From CAYPSN01 sp041907025 (GTDB lineage Bacteria > Patescibacteriota > Saccharimonadia > CAILAD01 > JADZBC01): 7,877 nucleotides of DNA. This document shows, piece by piece, positions 1 to 6,366 of this stretch; position 1 is the stretch's first letter; every line of letters begins with the position of its first letter. Below the pieces are notes generated by a model. That model was not told the origin of the DNA. It worked only from the letters and a program-made list of their open reading frames with translations, and did no database searches. The DNA lies in contig JAYRIB010000053.1 of assembly GCA_041907025.1 (NCBI GenBank), positions 1-7,877 on the forward strand, given 5' to 3'. The position numbers and the translations under genes are program-made.

Positions 1-3
1 CAT
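1..3 (-). CDS. Probable start codon of the next operon gene (rest outside window)
   Basis: The reverse strand reads TAATG at the left edge: the TAA stop of the pseudouridine synthase shares its last A with an ATG. This one-base overlap is typical of translationally coupled genes, and the two upstream junctions in this operon overlap in a similar way (ATGA). In many bacteria scpA-scpB-rluB is followed by cmk (cytidylate kinase) and der, so cmk is a reasonable guess from gene order alone. Nothing of the protein is visible, and the ATG could be chance. Confidence 0.35.
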
Positions 4-689
4 TACAGCGCTTCCTCGGGCTTAATAAAGCGGTGTTCGCCAGCTTTGAGTACGCCTAGTTCGAGTCCACCCAAACGGGTGCGCTCTAAGGTGCGGACTT
101 TGTAGCCCAGCTTTTCTAAGGTGCGACGAATCTGGCGGTTCTTACCCTCACTCATCATAACGCGCAGTAAATGAGGCTTGATCTGGCTGACTGACGTAAA
201 GGTACTGATGCCGTCTTTGAGCTTAACACCACTCAGTAAGCTCGCCTTGTCAGCTTGGCGTAAGGGTTTGTCGAGCGTCACCAGGTAGGTTTTGCGTTTG
301 CCCCGCGACGGATGACTAATGTCCTGGATGAAGTTGCCATCAGACGACAGCACCATCAACCCCTGGCTGTCTTTGTCGAGCCGGCCAGCAATCTTGAGCC
401 CAGCAAAGCTGAGTGGTAACAAATCGAAAATAGTTTTTTGCCGATCAGTTTGAACGCGGTGTGTGCAGACGTAGCCGACTGGTTTATGAAAGGCAATGTA
501 GATGTGTTCACGGGTTTTGCCTTCGCGCCCAAACAGCGTGATGGTATCACTCTCACTCACCTGTGTGGCCATAGTTGTCACTTGCTCGCCATTTATCATA
601 ACCCCACCGTCTTGGATGAGCTCATCGGCTTTACGCCGCGAGGCAGCCAGGCCTAAGTCGACCAGTCGTTTGTTGAGGCGAGTACTCAT
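3..689 (-). CDS. rluB: Ribosomal large-subunit pseudouridine synthase, RluB/RsuA family
   Basis: Isomerises a specific uridine in rRNA to pseudouridine; in RluB this is in the 23S peptidyl-transferase region, while RsuA acts on 16S. Residues 1-48 form an S4 RNA-binding domain (RLNKRLVDLGLAASRRKADE, then GGVMINGEQV). The catalytic domain follows: HKPVGYVCT at 68-76, the family motif GRLDKDSQGL at 102-111 with D105 as the expected catalytic aspartate, and the C-terminal motif EGKNRQIRR at 181-189. At 228 residues it is compact but complete. The ATG overlaps the TGA of scpB (ATGA), so translation is probably coupled and no separate promoter is needed. The scpA-scpB-rluB order favours RluB over RsuA or RluE/RluF, but substrate choice within this family cannot be fixed from motifs alone. 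Confidence 0.9.
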   Translation of the reverse strand: MSTRLNKRLVDLGLAASRRKADELIQDGGVMINGEQVTTMATQVSESDTITLFGREGKTREHIYIAFHKPVGYVCTHRVQTDRQKTIFDLLPLSFAGLKIAGRLDKDSQGLMVLSSDGNFIQDISHPSRGKRKTYLVTLDKPLRQADKASLLSGVKLKDGISTFTSVSQIKPHLLRVMMSEGKNRQIRRTLEKLGYKVRTLERTRLGGLELGVLKAGEHRFIKPEEAL

Positions 690-1171
690 GTGGCTAGCTC
701 CTTTAAGTCCTTGATTCCCATATCGACTAAGAAGCTCGGTGTTGTTTCGTAGCGAGCCAGCTTGAGCGGGTCTCTAGGATTAGTTGCTTGTCGGATCAGC
801 CCGAGCGAAATGAGGTTACGCAGCGTTTGGTCACTGGCGACGCCTCGGATGTCGTCAATGTCTTGCTTGGTGCATGGTTGTTTGTGGGCGACAATCGCCA
901 GCACCTCGAGCATTGGCTGGCTGAGTTGTTGCTTGTGCTCTGGGCTGAATACACTCATGCTGGCCGCAAATGGTTTGTCGACCACCAACGCGTAAACGTC
1001 CTGGTGCGAAAATACGGCCACACCACTACCTGCTAGCCAGGTTTCGAGCTCGGCTAGGCTTTGCAGGGCGACCTTTTCGCTACAGGCTAGAAAGCTTAGG
1101 ATGTCTTGCATACTCGCTCCCTGTTGCTGGGCGAATAGCAGGGCGTGGAGTTTGGCGGTGTTCTTTTTCAT
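686..1171 (-). CDS. scpB: Segregation and condensation protein B (ScpB)
   Basis: Winged-helix (KITE) subunit that binds the kleisin ScpA and regulates the SMC condensin-like complex, which compacts and helps segregate the chromosome. The protein has the expected two winged-helix halves: residues 5-65, and 80-161 with the strongly conserved stretches LSQPMLEVLAIVAHKQP (83-99), DIDDIRGVASDQTLRNL (104-120) and YETTPSFL (141-148), ending with the usual DLKEL. At 161 residues it is shorter than the common 180-200, mainly because the usual C-terminal extension is absent. Its ATG overlaps the scpA TGA (ATGA) and its own TGA overlaps the rluB ATG in the same way, so the three genes are tightly coupled. 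Family identification is secure. Confidence 0.92.
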   Translation of the reverse strand: MKKNTAKLHALLFAQQQGASMQDILSFLACSEKVALQSLAELETWLAGSGVAVFSHQDVYALVVDKPFAASMSVFSPEHKQQLSQPMLEVLAIVAHKQPCTKQDIDDIRGVASDQTLRNLISLGLIRQATNPRDPLKLARYETTPSFLVDMGIKDLKELAT

Positions 1172-1872
1172 ATCATTGCCTGCTTGGGTAGTGAGCGAAT
1201 AATGATGACGTTGTCGTCTGCAAGCTCAATCTCGGCGCGATTTTGCTTGGCCAGCTCGAGCACCGCTAGAAAGCTGAGCACAGCCTCGTGCGGATTGGGT
1301 GCGAGCTCCATAAGCCTGGCCAGCGAAAGTTGGCGGACATCGGAGAGACTCTCGATGATGCGTACCAGAACGCTCTCGAGCGAGGCACGTTTGAGCTTCA
1401 CGCGGTGCTTAGGTTCGGTTTGTTGCTGGTTAGCTATTTTGAGTTGTTGCCAGACCTGACGGAGCTTGGTAACGGAGAGATCAAATGGACGTTGTTGAGC
1501 ATTAAGGGATCTGGCCTTGAGGGGCCTCAGTAGGTATGGGTTGCTCCGTAGCTCTGCCAGCCTGGCTGCTCGCGTACGGTAGAGTTGGTAGCGTTCGAGG
1601 CGCTCAGATAAGTCCTCTTCGTGTTCGTCGAGCTCAGCTTCTTGCGTAGGCAGAACACGCTTACTCTTTGTTAGTACCAGCTGGGTAGCAATCGTTACAA
1701 ACTGGCTCACTTCGGCGGGGCGAAGTTCAACTGCTCGCAGATGCTCCAGGTAGCTGCTGGTTACCTGGCTGAGCGATACGTCCCGAACGTCGAGCTGTTC
1801 GCGCTCCACGAGCTGCAGTAGCAGGTCGAGTGGTCCTTCGAAGTTATCGAGTAACACGGTGTAGTGTTGCAT
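1168..1872 (-). CDS. scpA: Segregation and condensation protein A (ScpA, kleisin)
   Basis: Kleisin that bridges the two SMC heads and carries ScpB. The N-terminal hallmark is clear: LDNFEGPLDLLLQLVEREQL at residues 8-27, followed by the helical segment that contacts the SMC neck. The middle (about 80-170) is charged and helical, as expected for a flexible linker. The C-terminal winged helix that contacts the SMC cap ends with a recognisable VLSFLAVLELAKQNRAEIEL. Length 234 fits the family (about 230-270). The start lies 17 bases after the aspS stop, with a purine-rich GAGAGG about 10 bases upstream as a possible weak ribosome binding site. No smc gene is visible in the window. Transcription most likely comes from the aspS promoter. 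Confidence 0.92.
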   Translation of the reverse strand: MQHYTVLLDNFEGPLDLLLQLVEREQLDVRDVSLSQVTSSYLEHLRAVELRPAEVSQFVTIATQLVLTKSKRVLPTQEAELDEHEEDLSERLERYQLYRTRAARLAELRSNPYLLRPLKARSLNAQQRPFDLSVTKLRQVWQQLKIANQQQTEPKHRVKLKRASLESVLVRIIESLSDVRQLSLARLMELAPNPHEAVLSFLAVLELAKQNRAEIELADDNVIIIRSLPKQAMI

Positions 1873-1889
1873 GGCCGCCCGCCTCTCGC

Positions 1890-3296
1890 TTAGGTTTTCG
1901 CGTTACGTTGCTGCAGCCCAAGTTCGCGTAATTGGTCTGGGTTGGCTTTTGCGGGCGCACCAAGCATGAGGTCACGCATGTCACCTGTTTTCGGAAAGGC
2001 AATAACTTCGCGAATCGATGATTCTTTTTGCAGGACCATAATGAGTCGGTCGAGCCCGGGCGCAAAGCCGCCGTGTGGTGGTGTGCCGTAGGCAAAAGCT
2101 TTCACAAAGGCGCCAAAGCGCTCCTCTATTTCAGTCTCGCTTAGCCCCATGAGGCGAAAGACTTTGTGCTGCAACTCTGGATCGTGTATACGCAAGCTAC
2201 CGGACGATATTTCGTAGCCGTTAAGGACTAAGTCGTAGCAATAAGCGCGGATCTTCAGGAGATCCTCTTCTTTGCCGGTGTCGAGTAAGTGCAAATCTTC
2301 ATCACGGGGCCGGGCAAATGGATTGTGCGCAAAGGTTATCTTGCCGTTGCTGTCGCGCTCAAACATCGGAAAGTCAGTGATCCATGCGAACGCCAGCTCA
2401 TCATCATCTTTCTTGTTGTTGCGTAGATCTGGCTTATCACTGTTGTATTTTGCCATCGCTTCGTCGTAGGTAAGGCGCTGAAAGCTTTCGGGAATCTTCT
2501 TATCCACCATAAGTTCGCCAATAACTTCGCGGAACATATTCTCATTGAGCTCAAGTACGTCTTCTTGGTCGACAAAGCTCATCTCCATATCGAGCTGGGT
2601 AAACTCTGGCTGTCGATCATTGCGCAGGTCTTCGTCGCGGAAGCAGCGGGCAATCTGATAGTAGCGCTCGTAGCCAGCGATCATTAGTAGTTGCTTAAAC
2701 TGTTGTGGCGCCTGAGGCAGTGCATAAAAAGCTCCAGAGGTGAGCCGTGAGGGCACAATAAAGTCACGCGCACCTTCAGGGCTACCTTTACCAAGAATAG
2801 GTGTTTCAACTTCAATGAAACCACGGGCGTCGAGGTAGTCGCGCAGGGCCTTAATGAAGCGATGGCGGAAGTGGAGGTTGTCTTGCATGCGTGCGCTACG
2901 TAAGTCTAGATAACGATACTGCATACGGATCTCTTCACCAGCTGGCGCATGGGTATCATGAATTTCAAACGGTGGTGTGTGCGCTTGGTTTATAACTTCG
3001 ATGCGTTCAGCGCCGAGTTCTATGGTGCCAGTGGCCATGTCGGGATTTACCATGCGCTCTGGACGCTGCTTAACCAGTCCCTCGATGCGCACGACCGATT
3101 CGGGCTTGAGCTTCTCGGCCATGTCCTGGTCGTCTTCGCTGAGCTGATACACTACCTGGACCGTTGCACTGGCGTCGCGGACATCTAAAAAAAGTAGCTT
3201 GCCGTGATCGCGGCGTACGCTCACCCAACCCATAATGGTTACGTTTTGGTCGACGCTCTCGGGGAGTGCCTTAATCAGTGTGCGTGGTGTTTTCAT
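1890..3296 (-). CDS. aspS: Aspartyl-tRNA synthetase, bacterial type but lacking the GAD insertion domain
   Basis: Class II synthetase that charges tRNA with aspartate. An N-terminal OB-fold anticodon-binding domain (about 1-105) is followed by the class II core: motif 1 around RGFIEVETPILGKGSPEGAR (158-177), motif 2 RCFRDEDLRNDRQPEFTQLD (217-236), then NGYEISSGSLRIH (359-371) and motif 3 APGLDRLIM (412-420). Bacterial AspRS is usually about 580-600 residues, with a GAD domain of roughly 120-130 residues inserted between motifs 2 and 3. Here SDKPDLRN (286-293) joins WITDFPMFE (305-313) through a short polar linker, so GAD is missing while the rest aligns with the E. coli protein as I recall it. 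H31 sits where E. coli has L30, a residue linked to tRNA discrimination. The start aligns with the usual family start; the -10 box lies only 7 bases upstream, so the mRNA is probably leaderless. Confidence 0.96.
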   Translation of the reverse strand: MKTPRTLIKALPESVDQNVTIMGWVSVRRDHGKLLFLDVRDASATVQVVYQLSEDDQDMAEKLKPESVVRIEGLVKQRPERMVNPDMATGTIELGAERIEVINQAHTPPFEIHDTHAPAGEEIRMQYRYLDLRSARMQDNLHFRHRFIKALRDYLDARGFIEVETPILGKGSPEGARDFIVPSRLTSGAFYALPQAPQQFKQLLMIAGYERYYQIARCFRDEDLRNDRQPEFTQLDMEMSFVDQEDVLELNENMFREVIGELMVDKKIPESFQRLTYDEAMAKYNSDKPDLRNNKKDDDELAFAWITDFPMFERDSNGKITFAHNPFARPRDEDLHLLDTGKEEDLLKIRAYCYDLVLNGYEISSGSLRIHDPELQHKVFRLMGLSETEIEERFGAFVKAFAYGTPPHGGFAPGLDRLIMVLQKESSIREVIAFPKTGDMRDLMLGAPAKANPDQLRELGLQQRNAKT

Positions 3297-3303
3297 AGCT
3301 TAT

Positions 3304-3332
3304 AGTATACCAAGCTTGTGCTCCCCTGCCCA
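3304..3332 (-). promoter_or_regulatory. Promoter of aspS-scpA-scpB-rluB, near-leaderless
   Basis: The reverse strand has TGGGCA (3327-3332, 4 of 6 to TTGACA), a 17-base spacer, and TATACT (3304-3309). Only 7 bases (ATAAGCT) separate the -10 box from the aspS ATG, so the transcript would start at or one base before the ATG and carry no Shine-Dalgarno. I see no T-rich hairpin terminator after the upstream response regulator gene, so read-through from the two-component operon is also possible. Confidence 0.6.
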
Positions 3333-3359
3333 GGCGGCGGTATCATGTAGGTGTTCAAC

Positions 3360-3845
3360 CTAGACGGCTGGCGGCTGTGGTGGTGGTGCGACCGGGGTTA
3401 CGGGGTTTGCGGCCGGTGGCGTAGGAGTAGCGGTGCTGGGTCCACCTACGATGGGTTCTGGTGATGGCGCGCCTGCGGCGTGCGTTAGTACGTCGGCAAT
3501 GGTGGTTACGACTTCCTCAAGCGTGACCTGTGACTTCACCAAGTAGCGATCTACACCGAGCTTCTGGCCGCGGTCTTGATCTTCGGGTGAGCTCAGAGCC
3601 GTCATCATAATGACTTTGACCTTGGCAGTTTCGGGCGTGGAACGCAGTATGTCGAGCACATCAAAGCCAGATATGCGTGGCATCATGACGTCGAGCAGTA
3701 CTAAGTCTGGCTTTTCTTTTACGGCCATTGCCAGGGCTTCTTCGCCATTGGCTGCCACGACAATTACGTAGCCCTCAGCTTGTAAGCGCGCCGAGTATAC
3801 GTCTCGTAAACTTACGTCATCTTCAACTAGTAGAATCTTTGCCAT
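3360..3845 (-). CDS. Stand-alone response-regulator receiver protein with Pro/Ala-rich tail
   Basis: CheY-like receiver domain, residues 1-120. The acidic pocket is E8-D9-D10, the phosphoacceptor is D52 (LVLLDVMMPRISG), the switch threonine is T82 (VIMMTALSS) and the conserved lysine is K104 (YLVKS). Residues from about 122 to 161 form a low-complexity tail rich in proline, alanine and threonine (for example PTPPAANPVTPVAPPPQPP). No DNA-binding, enzymatic or other output domain is present. The ATG lies inside the 3' end of the histidine kinase gene (23-base overlap), with an AAGGGGA ribosome binding site 6 bases upstream, so the two are co-translated partners. Likely role: phosphotransfer from the kinase to a protein-protein output; the target cannot be read from the sequence. 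Confidence 0.9.
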   Translation of the reverse strand: MAKILLVEDDVSLRDVYSARLQAEGYVIVVAANGEEALAMAVKEKPDLVLLDVMMPRISGFDVLDILRSTPETAKVKVIMMTALSSPEDQDRGQKLGVDRYLVKSQVTLEEVVTTIADVLTHAAGAPSPEPIVGGPSTATPTPPAANPVTPVAPPPQPPAV

Positions 3846-5565
3846 CGTGCGTCCCCTTGTCTATTGCCTCATTGTAGCTCGCGCCTGGGTTTTGGGCAAG
3901 CTTCTTATCCTTAGCCAGTGGCAAGCTAAACGAGAACGTACTGCCCTTACCTGGTGTACTGACAACATCGAGCTTACCACCGTAGTGCTCAACTAGGTTG
4001 CGTGAGATGTACAGGCCCAGGCCGGTTCCACCTATCTCGCGCGTCATCGAGCTGTTTACCCGGTAGAACTTCTCGAACAAGTGCTTTTGGTCTTCAGGGC
4101 TAATACCAATACCAGTGTCCGTTACGCTAACCGTCGCCATGTCCTCGTCAGTCGTTAAGCGCGCTGTAATCGTCCCTTGGGGGGTGTATTTAATAGCATT
4201 ATCAATCAAGTTACTTATGACTTCTTGTACCCGATCCTTGTCGGCCTCCACCATGGCTAGGGGTGCTACCACTGTACGCTCGAGTGCCGAGCGGTCAGCT
4301 TCGACACTTAAGGTGAGACCTTTGTCTTGAGCGGTTATGGCCAGGCTATCAACGGTGACTTTGAGTAAATCAGCCAAGCTAAAGACGCTAATGTGGTCTT
4401 GTAGCCGTCGGTCTTCGAGTTTAGTGACACTGAGCAAGTCACGGAATAATTTGCCCAAGTGCATGGCTGACTGATGGGCTTTGTCGATGTAGTCTTTGGC
4501 ACGCGCGTCCACTTGAGCCAGCTTGGGGTTGGTGGCCATCGACAGGTACCCTTCTACGGCCGCAACCGGGGTGCGCATCTCATGCGAGGCGGTCGAGACA
4601 AACTCATTGCGCTCGCGTTGCAAAGCCTTTTGCTCACTAATGTCGTGCAGGATGCCGATGGCGCCATTAATGTTGCCATCGCCATCATGGGTCGGTGCCA
4701 CGGCGATGGAAAAGATGATTTTTTCTTCATTGCGATCAATAAGATAGTAGTCGTCGACGTTGACTTGTTGGTTGGTCTCAATTACTTGCCGAAAAGGATC
4801 ATTGGCTTGGCTGAGCTCTTGGTCCTTTGGGTCCTTGAGCGCAAAGACGTTGTTGTAGTAGATCCCCAGTGCACTTTGTTTGTCCCAGCCGGTTAGAGCC
4901 TCAGCGGCTTTATTGAACACCACGATCTGCCGGCTTTGGTTTACGCCCACCACTGCGTCGGCGATGGCTTCCATCATAAGTTCGGTTTTACTCTGCTCGC
5001 CCTCGAGCTGGCCGCTGAGGTTCTCGGCCTTTTGTCGGTTACGTGTGACCTGCTCGGCTTGCTGGGCAATGACGTAGGCGACGGCCATAGCTAGTATTGT
5101 CGCGGCGAGTTCTGGCCAATCCCCCAGATAGCTCTTGCCACTGGCGAAGCTAATGCCGGCGAGCAGTAAGTAATACACAATTGCGACACTCATGCTCACG
5201 TCAACCGCCATGTAGCCAGAAATGCCACTGGCCATAATCAGCACAAGCCAGAACAAGTAGTAGCCCGAGCTGGCGCCACCATCTAGGTAAGCAAGGAGTA
5301 GTATGCTGATAACCAGTGGCGCGACGAGCAGGAGGAGTGCCAGGGAGGGTTTACGTGCGCTGAGGGGGCGCAGCCCCAGCAAAGCATAGATAAGACCAAG
5401 GATGTATAGGGGTGCAATTATGAAGTTTACGGCCAGTTGGTATTCAGGCACTAAGCCAAAAATGGTTGCCACCAGAATAGCTACCAAGGCACCAGCCTGC
5501 ACGCCGGTTGCACCATGGCTAACCAAGCGCTCATATTTTGATAACGACGTCGGTATCTCTGCCAC
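3823..5565 (-). CDS. Membrane sensor histidine kinase with PAS domain
   Basis: Sensor of a two-component system at the cytoplasmic membrane. Residues 1-20 are cytoplasmic-looking, then about six hydrophobic helices follow (approximately 22-40, 43-63, 74-93, 101-118, 121-141, 151-168) with only short loops, so the signal is probably sensed in or at the membrane. A short helical linker (170-195) leads to a PAS domain (about 195-312, ending GAIGILHDISEQK). The HisKA domain has H328 in STASHEMRTP. The ATPase domain has an N box with NLIDNAIKY (452-460), G1 DTGIGIS (483-489), F box FEKFYRV (497-503) and G2 GGTGLGLYIS (512-521). All catalytic motifs look intact. The start is GTG, chosen because an in-frame TAG lies a few codons upstream and AGGA sits 7 bases before it. 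The gene overlaps the downstream receiver gene by 23 bases. The ligand is unknown. Confidence 0.92.
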   Translation of the reverse strand: MAEIPTSLSKYERLVSHGATGVQAGALVAILVATIFGLVPEYQLAVNFIIAPLYILGLIYALLGLRPLSARKPSLALLLLVAPLVISILLLAYLDGGASSGYYLFWLVLIMASGISGYMAVDVSMSVAIVYYLLLAGISFASGKSYLGDWPELAATILAMAVAYVIAQQAEQVTRNRQKAENLSGQLEGEQSKTELMMEAIADAVVGVNQSRQIVVFNKAAEALTGWDKQSALGIYYNNVFALKDPKDQELSQANDPFRQVIETNQQVNVDDYYLIDRNEEKIIFSIAVAPTHDGDGNINGAIGILHDISEQKALQRERNEFVSTASHEMRTPVAAVEGYLSMATNPKLAQVDARAKDYIDKAHQSAMHLGKLFRDLLSVTKLEDRRLQDHISVFSLADLLKVTVDSLAITAQDKGLTLSVEADRSALERTVVAPLAMVEADKDRVQEVISNLIDNAIKYTPQGTITARLTTDEDMATVSVTDTGIGISPEDQKHLFEKFYRVNSSMTREIGGTGLGLYISRNLVEHYGGKLDVVSTPGKGSTFSFSLPLAKDKKLAQNPGASYNEAIDKGTHDGKDSTS

Positions 5566-5595
5566 CCAGGAATCCTATCTCAAATAATTAGCTTC

Positions 5596-5604
5596 ATTAT
5601 AGCA
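5596..5604 (-). promoter_or_regulatory. Extended -10 promoter of the two-component operon
   Basis: The reverse strand reads TGC-TATAAT, a consensus -10 (5596-5601) with a TG extension (5602-5604). A start point near 5589 would give a leader of about 24 bases before the GTG. No good -35 box is visible at 16-18 bases, which is acceptable for extended -10 promoters. The imperfect inverted repeat TAAGC-acttga-GCTTA at 5605-5620 covers the spacer and could be a weak hairpin or operator; this is not strong enough to call. Confidence 0.6.
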
Positions 5605-5627
5605 TAAGCACTTGAGCTTAGGTCTGA

Positions 5628-6245
5628 TTAGGCATTGTGCTGTTCGATAGTGAACACATGCGCTTGGTCGGCGTTCGATTCTGGTGAGAGCAAAAGAAGC
5701 TCGGAGTTACCAAAGTGAAACTGCTTCAGGACTCGTTTCCAGTCAAGATTGTAGTATGAGGCATAGATCATCTTGCCGAAGTCACCGTGTGTTACAAGTA
5801 AAACAGAACCATCAGTATGCGTGCTTTTAAGCTTATTCAGATAGGTGTGCGCCCGATCTAGTAAATCCGGGAAAGTTTCGGCTCCCTTGGGTTCTAGAAA
5901 GTAGGTTATGAGTTCGGCCTTAAGAATGTTTGGAGCACAGAGCTCTTCTATTCTACTTGTTTCTATCCCTGTCATTACTCCAAAGTCCCTCTCTATGAGT
6001 AGTGGTTCGATTAATGGCTTCGGTCCATGAATCCTATGGGTAATAACATCAGCGGTCTGCTTCGCCCTAGAGAGTGGCGAGGTGTAGACCCAGTCAAAGC
6101 TTAGCCTGGCGTTCTTAATCTCTTCGGCAACTTCTTCGGCTTGCTCCACTCCCTTTTGGGTTAACGGTTCGTCGCGGTGACCATTTAATATGCCGTTGGC
6201 GTTATCTACGTTCTGTCCATGACGGGCGATGTATACTTTTAGCAT
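5628..6245 (-). CDS. Histidine phosphatase family protein (phosphoglycerate mutase-like)
   Basis: Member of the cofactor-independent-of-metal histidine phosphatase superfamily, which uses a phosphohistidine intermediate. The catalytic RHG motif is at residues 8-10 (YIARHGQNVDN), with H9 as nucleophile. R60 in TSPLSRAKQTA, E85 in ERDFGVMTG and H153 in LLVTHGDFGK complete the expected active site. At 205 residues it has the size of the broad-specificity phosphatase/GpmB-like branch, not of the roughly 230-250-residue glycolytic GpmA. The substrate could be a sugar phosphate, nucleotide or cofactor precursor; the sequence does not decide. It has its own promoter with the -10 box exactly 6 bases from the ATG, and the downstream kinase promoter lies just beyond its stop codon, so it is probably transcribed alone. 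Confidence 0.9.
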   Translation of the reverse strand: MLKVYIARHGQNVDNANGILNGHRDEPLTQKGVEQAEEVAEEIKNARLSFDWVYTSPLSRAKQTADVITHRIHGPKPLIEPLLIERDFGVMTGIETSRIEELCAPNILKAELITYFLEPKGAETFPDLLDRAHTYLNKLKSTHTDGSVLLVTHGDFGKMIYASYYNLDWKRVLKQFHFGNSELLLLSPESNADQAHVFTIEQHNA

Positions 6246-6251
6246 TCACTC

Positions 6252-6260
6252 ATTATAGCA
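6252..6260 (-). promoter_or_regulatory. Extended -10 promoter, leaderless, for the histidine phosphatase
   Basis: The reverse strand reads TGC-TATAAT-GAGTGA-ATG. The consensus -10 is at 6252-6257 and the TG extension at 6258-6260. Six bases between the -10 box and the ATG put the usual transcription start on the A of the ATG, so the mRNA should be leaderless. The -35 position (about 6276-6281, TTATGA) is poor and overlaps the end of the upstream twin-hairpin repeat. Confidence 0.65.
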
Positions 6261-6277
6261 AAGCCAGAATAACGATC

Positions 6278-6309
6278 ATAACGAAAGAAGCGACCTGCGA
6301 ATCTTTCGA
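6278..6309. repeat. 32-base direct repeat, copy A
   Basis: Begins ATAACGAAAGAAGCGACC and ends TCTTTCGA; identical over 32 bases to 6860-6891, 582 bases away. It covers one arm of a hairpin plus its flank, on the 3' side in the direction of the minus-strand genes. Sequences on both outer sides differ between copies, which sets the borders of the perfect repeat. Confidence 0.95.
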
Positions 6310-6355
6310 ATCGCAAGTCGCTATTGGTCTTGGGGTGGGCCATGTTGCCCACCCC
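6282..6355 (-). terminator. Twin-hairpin module A behind the 143-residue orphan gene
   Basis: On the minus strand, 11 bases after the orphan gene's TAG, hairpin I forms from 6332-6340 and 6347-6355 (9 perfect pairs, GGGGTGGGC/GCCCACCCC, 6-base loop). Hairpin II follows from 6289-6300 and 6311-6322 (12 pairs; one is G-U in minus-strand RNA but a C-A mismatch in plus-strand RNA, so the minus strand is the favoured strand). Hairpin II is followed by TCTTTCGTT, a moderately T-rich tail. A rho-independent terminator is the simplest reading, although the T tract is broken by CG. A structured small RNA or 3'-end stabiliser is an alternative. Confidence 0.6.
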
Positions 6356-6366
6356 GCCTCTTGTGC

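Noticed and set aside
686..1171. Recoded TGA (glycine), as in Gracilibacteria/Absconditabacteria
   Set aside because: TGA ends scpA, scpB, the kinase and one orphan gene at sensible family lengths, two of them within ATGA overlaps, and the conserved domains contain no internal TGA; the standard bacterial code fits.
3310..3359. Rho-independent terminator after the response regulator gene
   Set aside because: The GC-rich stretch (CCGCCGCCTGGGCAGGGG on the minus strand) has no good stem and no T tract; it is better explained as the upstream part of the aspS promoter.
4474..4896. 140-codon open frame on the plus strand
   Set aside because: It lies entirely antisense to the PAS/HisKA part of the histidine kinase, has no ribosome binding site or known motif, and is explained as a shadow of that gene's codon bias.
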